A DNA stretch of 64,000 bases from contig OX123197.2 in assembly GCA_944739405.2 (NCBI GenBank), positions 317,501 to 381,500 of the forward strand, given 5' to 3'. A program made the translations under genes and the position numbers. Positions 36,183 through 47,809 of the stretch are shown piece after piece; the first letter of the stretch is position 1; every line of letters starts with the position of its first letter. Below the pieces are notes generated by a model. The model had not been told where the DNA came from. It worked only from the letters and a program-made list of their open reading frames with translations, and made no database searches. Origin of the DNA: Euclidia mi (lineage: Eukaryota; Arthropoda; Insecta; Lepidoptera; Erebidae).

Positions 36183-36742
36183 TAACACACGCTCGAACTT
36201 GTCCGGCGGACAAAACCCGTTGGTCCGGCGGACCAAATCCGCTCTCGCTACAGACGACCGGATCGGACAGTTGCTTCACGTAAGCCATATCCGATCCGAC
36301 CGATCTGCAAACTAGCGGACCGAGGCGGACTCAATTAATAATAATTATGTTCGCCGGACTACTCTACAGACGGGCAGATTTGGTCTGGAGGCGGGGCAGA
36401 TTTGGTCTGGAGGCGGAGCAAATCCGTGGTCTGCTCGGACCAAGTTCGAGCGTGTGTTATAGCCGTAACACACGCTCGAACTTGTCCGGCGGACAAAACC
36501 CGTTGGTCCGGCGGACCAAATCCGCTCTCGCTACAGACGACCGGATCGGACAGTTGCTTCACGTAAGCCATATCCGATCCGACCGATCTGCAAACTAGCG
36601 GACCGAGGCGGACTCAATTAATAATAATTATGTTCGCCGGACTACTCTACAGACGGGCAGATTTGGTCTGGAGGCGGGGCAGATTTGGTCTGGAGGCGGA
36701 GCAAATCCGTGGTCTGCTCGGACCAAGTTCGAGCGTGTGTTA
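36183..36742. mobile_element. Two tandem identical MITEs (283-bp period)
   Basis: Each 277-bp copy starts TAACACACGCTCGAACTTG and ends in its inverse, caagttcgagcgtgtgtta. Copies are 36183-36459 and 36466-36742. The hexamer tagccg precedes copy 1 (36177-36182) and separates the copies (36460-36465), but does not follow copy 2. The copies appear identical. A tandem duplication of MITE plus flank explains this better than two insertions. Overlapping frames here are not genes. Confidence 0.9.
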
Positions 36743-39700
36743 ACACCATTAACACCATTATCGACAACTACATCACACAATAGGCACGGCAGCCGTTAAC
36801 GCGGTTTATGTACGTACATAGGTATTATAATGAGCGTGAGAGTGTATTATGGCAAAAAAGATTCAGTGTGCGTTAACGAGATCCTTATAAACTTGTAACT
36901 TACCAACATGTCACAGGTAGGTATGTCTATACTATGATACAATAATTATAAATAATAAAGAACCTTATGATTATGAAACGAGTTGTTATGCTGATACATA
37001 AATTGTAACATAATACATAGGTACTTAAAGGTATACCTACCTAAGTAGGCGTCTAGGGATAACAAACACGTGCTCTATAATCAATGGGAATGCAACTTTT
37101 GATGGTTTTTATTAAACCTGTGAGTAGGTATATTACTTTCTTGCCGAAATACCTAAAGTTTAGTAAGTTTGACGTTCACTAGCAAGTTGCAAGTCAAGTG
37201 GCCGTGGTGAGTAGCGTGTGTGTACTGTGTAGTGTGTCGTGCCGGTGCCGCATCCTCGTGCTCGCGAAGTGGCGGAGGCTCCGCGCGCCGCTCGCTCGCC
37301 ACACGGCCCGCGGAGCCGCCGCCACGAGCTCGTTCCGACCTACAACACGGAGAGCACTCACCTTGCGCTACACCGGCCTCCTCTGCGCCACAACAACAAT
37401 CCACCGCTTTGTCTTTCAATGTACGATCGATACGCACCGACCCTCAACACCGTAAAAGCAAAGTAAATTACTTTTAATCACCATTCAGCACATAAACGAA
37501 CACGGCCGACCCGTTTCACAATAGTATTCGCCTCGGCTCTCACACAAACACGTACAGTACACTACACGGCTAACGGCAGATCCAATGAGCGATGCGATGC
37601 AATCCATGGGCAAAGTTATAAAATATAAACAAATAACACTGGTGATTTCACAGTAGAAACACAAAATTATCGTAAGAGCGTAACGCACGTCAGCGCCGCT
37701 TCGAGTCGGCGGACGACCGCGGAACTCTGTGTAAGCAAGCAACGCTACGTGTCCCCCCTGTCAGTTAGGTGTGTGCGCGAGCGAGACGCGAGATACCGCC
37801 ACGCACGCGTGCGACAGAGAGCCGCGACAGTTTACGAGGCGGGCGGCATAAAAATGTGAGAAGGGCGCGTACATACAGAGCAGAGTACGATCCGTACGAT
37901 CGGCTTTGCCACAGACTGCTGTATCTTGGATTGATCCGCCGAGTGAATAGATAATGGATGTTGTAGCGTCGTGGCGGCATCGCACAGCCGCCCATTCATT
38001 ACAATCATTATCCGACAATTAAACATTGCGACGGAGGTCGTTGCCGTTTAGCTGTCAGCTCGCCGCCGCGAGCATCGCTCGCGTCCACCGGCCTCCCGCG
38101 CTACTATTATATATACCTACTTCAGTTACTACTTTGCTATTGTTTTATTACCAGCTTCCTTTATGATATTATTCTTTATTTCCTTTATTATATTATTATA
38201 CAAGAAGCATTGATTAGAAGGAAGGAACATAAGTCCGTCACGGGCTGTTGGCCGCTTGTCGCAGACACGTCATGTACAATGCTAATTTAATCATTACGAG
38301 TGATATAGATCAGGATTTAAGTGGAAATCAAAATGCAGTCAGACAATATTTACATTTATTGTTGAAGAGAGTAGCTTATCTTAACAATTTTCTTTGTATC
38401 GTATTGAAGTCACCAACGTCGACATTCAATCAATATAATACAATTAGGTACACATACATTTTATACTACACCTTACTAAAAAATAAATTAGAACATTCGC
38501 CAAGTAAAAAATTAAGATTATTCGGTAGTAGTATTATTCTCACCAAGGTGACCGACGAATACATATTAAATTATGGACTCGGAATACATTAATCTTGCAG
38601 AGATTGAAGTTGTATTTTAATTTAAGACTGATTAATGTTTTCGATAGATTACAAACTAAAATATCACCATCGCTAAGGCGTGAGTTCACGAGTTACGTAA
38701 TTCACAGAGACTAACCGTCATTTTTGTTTAAATTGTGCTAGATTTTATCATTTATTAAATTTATAAGCTTCATCGTTGGAAACTTAGCAAAGACAGTAGT
38801 AGAAACATAATATGTATTTCAAAAAAGAAAGTTTTAAATGCATACGTAGTTTCAAAACTAATTTTAGTTGTGGCGATACATAACATTATCTACGAGTCAA
38901 ACAAACCGTATATGTTAAAAATGTTGCTGAATTTATATAAATTTTTTGTCATGACTTCATGAGCTACTTGCGACGAAAATGTATATTGTAAGTATGTATA
39001 AAATTGCCAATTCTTTTCTCCTAACTAAACAAACACATAGAGATGTGACCAATTAGAAAAATACTTTAATAATGATATATTACAGTGATAGTTAATCTCG
39101 TTAACATTCATGAACCAGCGATAACTCGACGTCCATTGGAGGAGTCGCCGAGGCGGCGGTACAACGCTACAGGACACTTCATACATTATGTACAATTTGC
39201 ATTCAAACCATTGTAACAAGCAGTATTTTTTGTAGTCCATTGGTAATTTGTATTTTAGGCATTTTTAGAATAACCACGTTTACCTAACCGTGTTATGTAT
39301 TGTCAGTAGTGTGTATGTCCGACGTTATTCGAGCTGTGAAGCGCGCTCCTCCTCACGAGGCCACGGCGCGCTCCAAACTAAGTCTTGTCAAAGTCTTATT
39401 TATTTGTCAGTTGCCGACTATGTCTTTTAAGTCTGCTTATTTGTTAGTGTTTAGTAAGAAAAAATAAGTTGTCATGCGCAGTGCCGTAACTAGTGCTGTG
39501 CGATATCTAGGTAAATGGCGTAAACCCTGGAGGGCGCAAAAGTAGCCCAGTTATCACTAAAACATTTTTCAAAGGCTCAGCTATTAAAGCTCGCAACGAC
39601 CGCACATGTCTGACATTTTAAAAACAAAATTATGAAAATATAATTACACATTATAGTTGCAACCACTGTTCACGGACGTTAAATAAAATTTTGCTATTCT

Positions 39701-39924
39701 ATAACACCCGATTGAAATTTTTCACACGTAACTAAAATATCATATTCATACACACTCACATAAATGTGCTAAGGGATTTCGAGAATATGCAAAATAAAAT
39801 GATGCTTAAGTTGTTGCCAAACTATAAAACTAGACTTTCTATTTTGCGTAAATTCGCGCTGACACAGATCCCTTGTATTCAAACAGCACAGAACCACAGA
39901 GTCATTACAACTACGATGAAATAA
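36743..39924. other. Intergenic DNA downstream of PIAS; CpG islands
   Basis: Dense CpG islands are at 37200-37450 and 37680-38100. On the minus strand at about 37371 a GC-rich stretch ends at a donor (gcgcaag then gtgagt), which could end an untranslated first exon. On the plus strand a gtgagt donor occurs at 37207. No coding exon is supported. Confidence 0.3.
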
Positions 39925-40255
39925 TCCTATAATACAATAATATTTATTCAGAAATATAAAAAAAAAAACACTTTTGGCTTCAACATAGGACTACGCACTA
40001 GTGAATCTAAATCGAGGCTTACAACTAAAAGTGTTTTGATCTCTAGCTTATGCTGCGTTACTTGTAAATTTTGACATTTCACCAATAATACAAAGTGGAT
40101 AGAATGATTCACTTGAATTTCACAAGAGAATGGTATGTGGAACACTGTAGTAGGTTTGTAGAGTTTGAGCAGAGAAGTCACGCACACAGTTCAGTCTGTC
40201 GCCAGTTCGCCACACATATGTACACGCTGGTGGTCGTGGGTCGCACGCCTCACGC
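39925..40255 (-). other. PIAS: PIAS 3' untranslated region
   Basis: It follows the TAG stop of the last PIAS exon and runs to just past a polyadenylation signal. It contains no repeat and is unusually free of transposons for this window. The end is placed about 20 bases after AATAAA and is approximate. Confidence 0.55.
39943..39948 (-). terminator. PIAS: Polyadenylation signal AATAAA (PIAS)
   Basis: On the minus strand the context is ctgAATAAAtatt, about 310 nt after the stop codon. It is the first canonical signal after that stop. Confidence 0.6.
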
Positions 40256-40349
40256 CTAGGGCGGCAGCAGCGGCACCTCGGGGTACGAGGGCTCCTGCTC
40301 CTCGTCAGAAGAATGGCCGCTGGCGTACGATGTGCGGCCACTCTTCTCC
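40256..40349 (-). CDS. PIAS: PIAS last coding exon (acidic C-terminal tail)
   Basis: The exon encodes GRTSYASGHSSDEEQEPS and then YPEVPLLPP before a TAG at 40258-40256. Codons are GC-rich at third positions like the other PIAS exons. The preceding exon ends in phase 2. Using the AG at 40351-40350 keeps the frame open, with the first base completing Lys. A stronger-looking acceptor (tttgttttgtcgcag) lies 12 nt upstream at 40363-40362. Using it in the same phase gives Tyr then an immediate TGA, so acceptor choice would decide whether the last 30 or so residues are made. The downstream AATAAA supports a terminal exon. The 7.3-kb intron before it could hide further exons. Confidence 0.5.
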
Positions 40350-40361
40350 CTCAGTCAGTAT

Positions 40362-40595
40362 CTGCGACAAAACAAACAATGTTATTTACTAGTCACACAG
40401 TATTGCAGCGCATACACACTTAAATAATGTGTTAACAAATAATAAAACCGATCAAGTACTAAACACGTAAATTAGAAGTGAGTTGATGTACCTATCGGAT
40501 ATACGTACAATCAGTGTTGTATGAAACATGACAACTCAAATATAGTTAGTGGATAGACCTATCTCACAGGCATATTGTGTTGCTGGATATCTTAA
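40362..40595. other. PIAS last intron, part
   Basis: Intron sequence with a pyrimidine-rich acceptor next to 40362. Nothing else is visible. Confidence 0.5.
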
Positions 40596-41256
40596 TGCCG
40601 CGTTTCCACGCTTGCCAAGGCTCGACAAGCATCTACAAGCTCCAAGCGTCCACAAATCTCGCTTGGCATTTGGAAGTCGTTTACACGCTTGTGAATGCGT
40701 TAGACTGCTACGTACATCCAAGCAAGGTGGACACCGAACTTGTATCGGCTATAACCTTTGGTTTAACCTACTTTTATTTGAAATACACTTAAACAAAAGC
40801 AAAACCAATTATTTTGTATGATGTAGATTGCCAGGGCCTCTTCCTTACCCTCTACGGAAAACCTTACCTACATAGCCTCGAAATATTACTGGTGACATAC
40901 ATTAGGTATGTCAATACACCTGCATATTATTAATATGTTCCCTCGTGACATTCCTCTGGCAGCGATATAGTGCATAATCACACAAACAAGCAAAAGAAGT
41001 TCGACCAGCCACTCATTTTGAGACAGAACTAGACGTGCGTTCGTTTCGAGATCACAGCGACTACTAAGCGCGCGCCAACGTGTGAACGCGTCGCAAGCGC
41101 TTGCCGCAAGCGCCCTTTAATCTGTGTCCAAAAACCGACACTAGACCGGATCCTGTACAAGCGTCCACAAGCTCACGCAAGCCAAGCCAAACGCCCTCTT
41201 TACACGCTTGTGCTTGTGGAAGTTTATCGAGGCTTGGCAAGCGTGGAAACGCGGCA
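40596..41256. mobile_element. PIF/Harbinger-like MITE, 661 bp
   Basis: The ends are TGCCGCGTTTCCACGCTTGC and its inverse ggaaacgcggca, flanked on both sides by TAA (40593-40595 and 41257-41259). A 3-bp TAA/TTA duplication is typical of the PIF/Harbinger superfamily. The interior carries many variants of caagcgt/acgcttg in both orientations. No transposase is present. It sits in the last PIAS intron, about 240 bp from the terminal exon. Confidence 0.75.
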
Positions 41257-41259
41257 TAA

Positions 41260-43099
41260 CGTTTTGAAAGTATGCTAAATATAGAATAATTATTATTATA
41301 TTCATTGCAATAACAAATTTTAAATTTGTGAAATTGTCGGGTTTGCGGCAAAAAATGAAATTTCCATAGGGAAATTATTATCAGATTTATCTTTGCAGAT
41401 TATAAAAGATACAGAATAAATCCATGGTTCTACTAAAACCCCGCCTGTTTCCCCTCTTCTCTACGGCCTTTAGCCATTCCAATTTGCTTCACGTAATTGT
41501 ACCTTATAAAAAACGAATTGCATTTACCGCCCTGGTAAATAGGTACGTAAGAAAATTGAGTCAAATGTTTACTTTAAACGAAAGAAGACAGAAGAAAAAC
41601 TCTTCGGAAAGAAGCTTAGGAGACGAAGTGAAGCGTCAAAATAAAACAAGATAAATAAAAAGTAATTTCCGGCGTCCCCTAGGTGAGTAAATCAAGCGCA
41701 GGGGAGCGACACCCTAACTCATCTGGGAGTTAGGCAGCCTAATGTGGCTCGGTCAAACGGCGATCCATTTGATTGTACAACAGTGCTAAGCTAATTACTT
41801 GTTTGAGCGAACGGTCACCGCCCTCCCTTGTAGGGGCAGTACTACGACACGCGCAATCCACTTTATTTAAAATCATTTAACTATTTTACCTGTTAATGGT
41901 TGGTGGATACAAAGATTGAATTAGGTGTCAGTTAGATCTGAACTGTGTTAAACAGTTATACGTATAATAGGCACTACGTAAGAGCAAAATGTCAAAGGCA
42001 TTCGACTGGCGGAATTTTGGGCCAAAACCATCTAAAGTGTTGCAATCGACACGATAAGTAACTAAGAACAAAAAAGTATAAATTCTTTAATCTTATAGAA
42101 GTATTCTCTCGTTGATTTTTTTAAAATATATGCTTTCCCACTGCTGGTAAAAGGTCACCGTCTGCTCTACACAAACAATACTTTTATTAATGTGATATGA
42201 ATAAATAAAATCTGTGCTGAAGGTAAAGTAATCAATCGTGTCGGCGCGGGTATCGTTGGAGCCTGCGGCCTATGCGCTCGTTACTTGCTGACGACTCATC
42301 GTTTCTCATTGTCATCATTCGTGGAGATCGCCTAGTTATTTGCGCTCATTAATCTGTTTAGACAAGGTCATTATCAACTCCGTATTTGAAATTCATGGGA
42401 ATACCCAAATACAAAATATTGGTGTGTCAAATATTAGCTCGGCCAACAAGTGCGTCGATTTAACTCAAGAGTATTTGCACAATTAATTTGCACGTTGTTG
42501 AGTAAACAGTTAGCAGGTATTGAACATTTATTTCCAGTGATACTACCTAGACTTCAACTTAATCAACGACAATGTTCTCAAATAAGGTAAAGTAACCTAA
42601 GGATGGAAGTGCCTATTTCTAAAGCTTGTTTGATTTTTCAAAAGTGAAACATATTTCACGATTAATATTCTGTAAGTCTTGCGGTGTCAATGAACTGCCA
42701 AATTCCATAAGTCGTTACCAGACTGTTTTATTTGTGTCTTTCTCGTGTAACAGCTAAGATCAGTCTGTGAGGTACTAGCTAGAAGGGGTGTGTCTGAATT
42801 AGTATTGGCTAATATGTTAGTTAGTTTTGCCAAATCTAGTTAGCCTGCATATCGGAATCGGACGGGACTTTTGTCTGCTACCGGGGTTTCACTACTAGGG
42901 TTATGATTTTGTCGAAGGGTGTACGATAAGAGATGCCTAAACTTGCACATATCTATGTTCTTTGAGCTTTGATAATGTTTTGAATAACATATGGATGCAT
43001 GATATTCAAAGCTTTAAACTACATAAGTCCTTGTGCATCAAATCAATCAAAAATCAAATGATGGGATCCATGGGATGATTGAAGAAATTATATTTTTTT
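41260..43099. other. PIAS last intron, unannotated
   Basis: No exon compatible with PIAS or bounded element is recognised. Base composition is ordinary for the window. Confidence 0.45.
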
Positions 43100-43572
43100 T
43101 AACCTAATGGAAGGAAAGAGGAACCCACCACGCACCCTCGAATTGACCACCCCAACTATTGCAATAGAAAAAGGTTGACAATATCGAACTCCTCTAAAAG
43201 GATAAGGGATATAGGAATGGTATGGGTTCCAGGAAGATACCTGACTTGCAGTATCCCGCTGTATGCGCCGACTATTCTTCGACACGTGTTTCGCCTCTGC
43301 ACGAGGCATCCTCAGGAACGATGGGCAACGACTGGCTCAGTCGTTGCCCATCGTTCCTGAGGATGCCTCGTGCAGAGGCGAAACACGTGTCGAAGAATAG
43401 TCGGCGCATACAGCGGGATACTGCAAGTCAGGTATCTTCCTGGAACCCATACCATTCCTATATCCCTTATCCTTTTAGAGGAGTTCGATATTGTCAACCT
43501 TTTTCTATTGCAATAGTTGGGGTGGTCAATTCGAGGGTGCGTGGTGGGTTCCTCTTTCCTTCCATTAGGTTA
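43100..43572. repeat. 473-bp near-perfect palindrome
   Basis: Two 235-bp arms (43100-43334 and 43338-43572) are reverse complements, separated by three bases. The identical 70-residue frames read outward on both strands show no mismatch over at least 210 bp. The arms include gttcctgaggatgcctcgtg and gaggcgaaacacgtgtcgaa. The structure is either a foldback element, a recent inverted duplication, or an assembly or sequencing artefact. It lies in the last PIAS intron. Confidence 0.9.
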
Positions 43573-45655
43573 CAATGGAGTTCCGCCAAGTAACGCCTGA
43601 TTCAATCAACTATATATTTTTTTTTATTTATCTTGCTCTTGCGATCGGCAGGTTGGCCATGAGCAGATGTGATGTCAGTCAATATCGTATAGATTGCTAC
43701 TCCCATGGTATTTTACAACTTTAGTTAAAGCGGCAGTTCTTCAAGCCAGTCGTCTTCGTCATAGATGCTTCGTAATTTTTTGTAAATACTTGCTTTGAGA
43801 TAGATCATCCCAAAGAAAGGATGAGGCAACAATGACTGTGACAAACCTTATCGAAGGCCTGTAATATGTCATGCAGAACCAGCAGCAGCATTCCTTTTTC
43901 TTGTCGATCTTATTTTCCTGCACACTCTATGGACTTTCTCTATGGTGGAATCCTCCTTTCGGAATCCGAATAGATGATAAGGAACAATAGACTTAACGCA
44001 CAGGGCTTTAGCAATCTTTACCTTTTGTTTACAAGTGACTCACACTGAATATTTGGCAGACGAAAGACGTGTCACTAAACAAATTGATATACGAAATAAA
44101 CCACTTCTTAAAACGAAAACAAAATTAATTTAAAGCTGTTGGCAGTTTATTTTTATCACAGCAATATATTTTGAGCGAAATAATGATCTTATGCTGCCTC
44201 AAGCGCAAAATGTGACTGATTTATGCCAGTAGTAAACGTTATTAATAATTTGTACGCGTGTTATTTATTTTTAACAAGCAACAAGATAGTTGGCGAAATT
44301 GAAATAACAAGTGAGGTGTATAAACGCGGACGGGCTATCCCTACAGGTCATGTTAAACTTTATGTTTGGTTTGTAATCTATACGTGGACGCACGTATGCA
44401 GCAAAGATGATTCGTTAAAGCTGCCTCGACGATTTATTAATCATGTTTCATTGCATTTGTTTAAGATTATATTTGAGTCCTATGTACTGATAGCTTAGAT
44501 CTGACAATGTCGTGTTGTTTTTTCGTTAGTAGCTGATCTGGACACCAATTCTTCTAAAATGCGTTCATCTTTACCTGGCACAACTAGTAAACAAAAATAC
44601 CTTCATCACAAATCACAAGATTGTGGCCGAATCACGTAATATATGCTACAAGAAAATATTTACAATGTTGTTCAAATACCAACACATTATTTTCCACCTA
44701 AAATAGCTTCATATTTCTCTTATAAAACATATTAATTTAAAGAAAATCGTAATTGTGATGACACTTCAAACCACAGATTATTACGATGTCTTGTCAATAT
44801 GACATTTGACTGTAGAGATGGGATGAAGTGAATGATAAAATTGAATGATTATAGAAAAAGTATTAATATTGTAATCCTTTTATGGTAAACATAAAGAACA
44901 TTCAGATCCGTATAAAATAATTTCATTAACTAAACTGAGGTAAATTTTCATAAGGACCTAAATTAAAAGTTTTTCACTGCAGACAATATGGATAAAAACT
45001 GATAAGTCGATAAATATAATAATAATATACTTATTACCGACCGGGCTTGCTTGTGGATTTGTATGAGATTTTCATTCCGACTATTATTTCTCTTGATCGA
45101 CAACCGGGCTACGTACAAAGGACTTTGAGATTGCAACTGATTGGACTCTTGTAACTAACCGAGAGATAAAAGTAAGTGTAAGTAAGTGTAGTTTTTATAT
45201 CAGGACAATTAATCTTAATAAATAAAAATCAAACTCAGATAGACATAACTGCTGCACCGATTTAGCTAATTCATTTTTTTGTGTTTGTATGAATAAAAAC
45301 ATTAAAAAATGGATGGAAAAGTAAAATATGGGTTAAAAAATCTCCATACAAAACAGCGAAATTTAAAAATAGAATTACTCCGATAGAATTTACTAAGTTT
45401 CTTTTTAAAAATATGTATTTTGTGCCCCATTTGCCAGGCAAAGTTCTCTCCTTTTTCTAGTCAGAGATGGGCAAAATGTAATTTGTAACCATCAATCATG
45501 AAAACATTTACCGAAAGTAATCGAAAAAGTATCCATTCTCTGAATGCAGTAGATGCCGCTAACGCTAATTGTTGAAGTCATTATAATGACAAATAGTGTT
45601 TACATTCACTTACCAGTATTAAGTTATAAACGCATTTTGCCTTAAATTCAGATAC
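43573..45655. other. PIAS last intron, unannotated
   Basis: A T-rich run at 43613-43630 abuts the palindrome. A segment at 45225-45330 resembles the 'ctgcaccgatttagctaatt' part of Helitrons but lacks ends. Frames such as 44223-44498 have no recognised domain. Confidence 0.4.
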
Positions 45656-46030
45656 GATTTCAATATAAAAGTGGTTGATGTAATGGCAGCCAAGAAAAAT
45701 ATTATTATTGTTCGCCTTCCGCCTTATCATGGCGAACTAAACCTAATAGAATTAATATGGGCACAAATAAAATCGCATGTTGGCTGCAATAATAAAACTT
45801 TTAAGATGGGAAAAATAAAAGATTTAACAAAAGAGAGCATTGCCAAAATTGATGCTGAATCGTGCAAAAAATGCATCAAACATGTTATCAAACAGGAAAA
45901 TAAAATGATGCTCAATGGGTTTATTGATGATGCGACGAGTGGAGTAATCCCCAGATTCATAATTAACGTCACATCAGAAACAAGTTCTTATGAAACCACA
46001 ACGTCTCTCGACACTGACGATCTGACATAA
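45656..46030 (+). pseudogene. DDE transposase C-terminal fragment (IS630/Tc1-mariner-like)
   Basis: The frame, open from about 45656, reads KNIIIVRLPPYHGELNLIEL followed by IWAQIK, and runs to a stop at 46030. The LPPYH-x-ELN-x-IE-x-x-W block is the signature around the third catalytic acid of IS630/Tc1-mariner-type transposases in insects; here the Glu of LIEL is that residue. The N-terminal DNA-binding domain and the first two catalytic Asp residues are absent, so it is 5'-truncated. The C-terminal part (KKCIKHVIKQENKM) fits the family. A MITE related to 22100-22337 lies about 240 bp downstream, but a link is not proven. Confidence 0.75.
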
Positions 46031-46269
46031 TATTTGTACATGTGTACACAAAAATAAAACCTTTTACATGAACTAAATACCATTTTCGACTCTCATCGAA
46101 AACATTAAAAGTTTTAAATCTCTATCTCTAATATGTTTTATTTCATTCACTGAATGAATTTTAAGTGAAACTTGATTTAGTTCATGCAATGCTTCCCATC
46201 ACTAGTCTTGCGGACGTATTTATCTGTCCGCCATATTTGTTTACCATTTTTGCCAGATAAGAATGAATG

Positions 46270-46502
46270 CACTATAAATAAATATAATTTCGATATCATG
46301 TCAGTGTCATACTTACGTCACAAAAAACGTATTCCTCTAAATTATCTGATAATTGAGCGAAGTTGTAACGAGATCGTAAATTGAAACAAGTGTGTCAACA
46401 ACGAACTGTTAATTCAAATTATACGATAATGACATTAGGTTATCAGAATACCGCTTCTGAATCTATTCAAAATATAATAACAATGTCATATAAAAATAGG
46501 AG
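46270..46502. mobile_element. Second copy of the 22100-type MITE
   Basis: It aligns along its length with 22112-22328 (shared words: atatcatgtcagtgtcatac, ttgtaacgagatcgta, ggttatcagaataccgctt) at roughly 80-90 percent. It contains a small insertion and lacks the GGGCC-rich inverted ends. It is an older or end-eroded copy. Confidence 0.75.
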
Positions 46503-46739
46503 ATGAACTTGAGTGTCATGTACGGCTATAGAAGTGTTCCACATTCGTTGGGATATTACCTTTCGGGATATAAGTGGCATGATCGGGAATGTACAGTAGA
46601 GCTGCGATCATGGCGCTTGCAAACGTGCCGGCATATCGGACAGTCGAAACAAAAGTAAGTGGTAAATGCGTTATCTGTCAGTCAGTCAGTAACGCACGAA
46701 TTTAATATATAAGTACAGAATATAGGTAACCCGTTTAGT

Positions 46740-47065
46740 AAATTATCTTGGCTTCACAGGGAGGACGGTAGAGAATATACGCTTCGCCGATATTGAGGGA
46801 GTCGGGTCAAGGAATGAAGTGATGCTCTTGGGGAGAAGTATATTATTTGCCAAGGCACTTCTTCACAGAATGAATCATAAGCAAATATTGTGTTGATACT
46901 TCAATAGATTGCCAATAGATGGCCAAAGACCACGTGGAGGCAGTCCAATACTCTGGTTTGGCCAGATCTACACTGCTCTTCACTTTACAGTACACATCCA
47001 GGTATAGAAGCTATTGGAGAGAGACAGTACGAGAAAGTGACGTACAATGTCCGTCACGTCCGTCA
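46740..47065 (+). pseudogene. LINE RT C-terminal relic
   Basis: The plus-strand frame near 46915-47060 reads DGQRPRGGSPILWFGQIYTA, and further on LLERDSTRK, with stops. It resembles the RPRGRxPxRWxDQI...A-x-x-R-x-x-WR tail of RTE-like LINEs. The upstream part is too decayed to read. It is a third LINE family for this window. Confidence 0.5.
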
Positions 47066-47220
47066 ATACTGAGGAATATGATAATGAGAATATACAGTAG
47101 TTTATAGGTACTGGCTGTTTTTATTATTTTCATAATTAAGTTTCTATTTTCATATTTTTTTGTATAATTAAGTAAATCTTCAATCTCCTAGGACCCATTT
47201 TATCTTGGCGTATAAATGAG

Positions 47221-47434
47221 TGCACGATTGGCGTAGTGGTTTAAGCGGCCACTGCGCCGCAGTGTTGTGGGTTTGATCCCCACACGAGACAATACTTTGT
47301 GTGTTTCATAAATTGCTGTTTCGAGTCTGGGTGTTCATTGTGTCCGTTAACTAAAGTCTGCTAACTGACTAAAGTCCCCCGCGACACAGGATTAAGCCCT
47401 AATGCGGGAGTTGTCTTTTTTAAATAAAAAAAAA
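47221..47434 (+). mobile_element. tRNA-derived SINE
   Basis: It has an A-box-like ttggcgtagtggtttaagc, a B box tgggtttgatccccacac, a tRNA-unrelated body, and an A-rich 3' end. The cloverleaf is not conserved enough for a functional tRNA. It lies in the intron before the 47.7-kb PIAS exon's 3' side. Confidence 0.75.
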
Positions 47435-47450
47435 AGTATTTTTATTGTCT

Positions 47451-47517
47451 CTCGATCGATCTGCAGAAGTAACCATTAATTAGATTATATATCTAATGAT
47501 TCTGCAGATCGATCAAT
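47451..47517. repeat. Imperfect hairpin with 15-bp perfect stems
   Basis: gatcgatctgcagaa on one side and ttctgcagatcgatc on the other frame an AT-rich loop that also contains ttagat/atctaa. It immediately follows the SINE. Confidence 0.6.
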
Positions 47518-47668
47518 CGTTTTTAGGTTATTTGCAGCCCTACTAGCACCATGTCTTGTTATGATGGCATTAATACTTAGTACTCAACTCTGTTTTCTGC
47601 CTATTTTGTAACACCTGTTTTACAGCTGGAATGTGAGATAAGACAGTGTAAGTGAGTGCGGTACGTAC

Positions 47669-47750
47669 TTCCGGTAGTTGTCGTCCCGCTCGTTGTCTGC
47701 GTAGGGCGCCCAGTGCGCAGGCGCCGCCTCCGCGCCCTCCTCGCTACCGC
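47669..47750 (-). CDS. PIAS: PIAS exon (acidic linker)
   Basis: The exon reads GSEEGAEAAPAHWAPYADNE then RDDNYR. It starts after a cag acceptor at 47753-47751, preceded by a long (TG)n tract, and ends at a gtacgt donor at 47668. Phase 1 in and phase 2 out agree with the exons on both sides. No domain is known here; the residues are acidic and disordered, as in PIAS C-terminal regions. A (TG)n tract in place of a normal pyrimidine tract suggests possible alternative use. Confidence 0.6.

Positions 47751-47753
<3 letters not shown>

Positions 47754-47781
<28 letters not shown>
47754..47781. repeat. (CA)n microsatellite at an acceptor
   Basis: A run of about 13 CA units on the plus strand. On the minus strand, the sense strand of PIAS, it is (TG)n ending directly at the exon's acceptor. 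Confidence 0.95.
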
Positions 47782-47782
<1 letters not shown>

Positions 47783-47809
47783 GACATTTTATTATATACA
47801 ATATTCATG

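Noticed and set aside
36043..36598. Duplicated frames beginning MAYVKQLSDPVV
   Set aside because: They come from the tandemly duplicated MITE, whose inverted ends define it as non-coding.
43088..43593. 123-codon and 73-codon frames at 43.1-43.6 kb
   Set aside because: They are mirror images produced by the palindrome and have no recognised domain.
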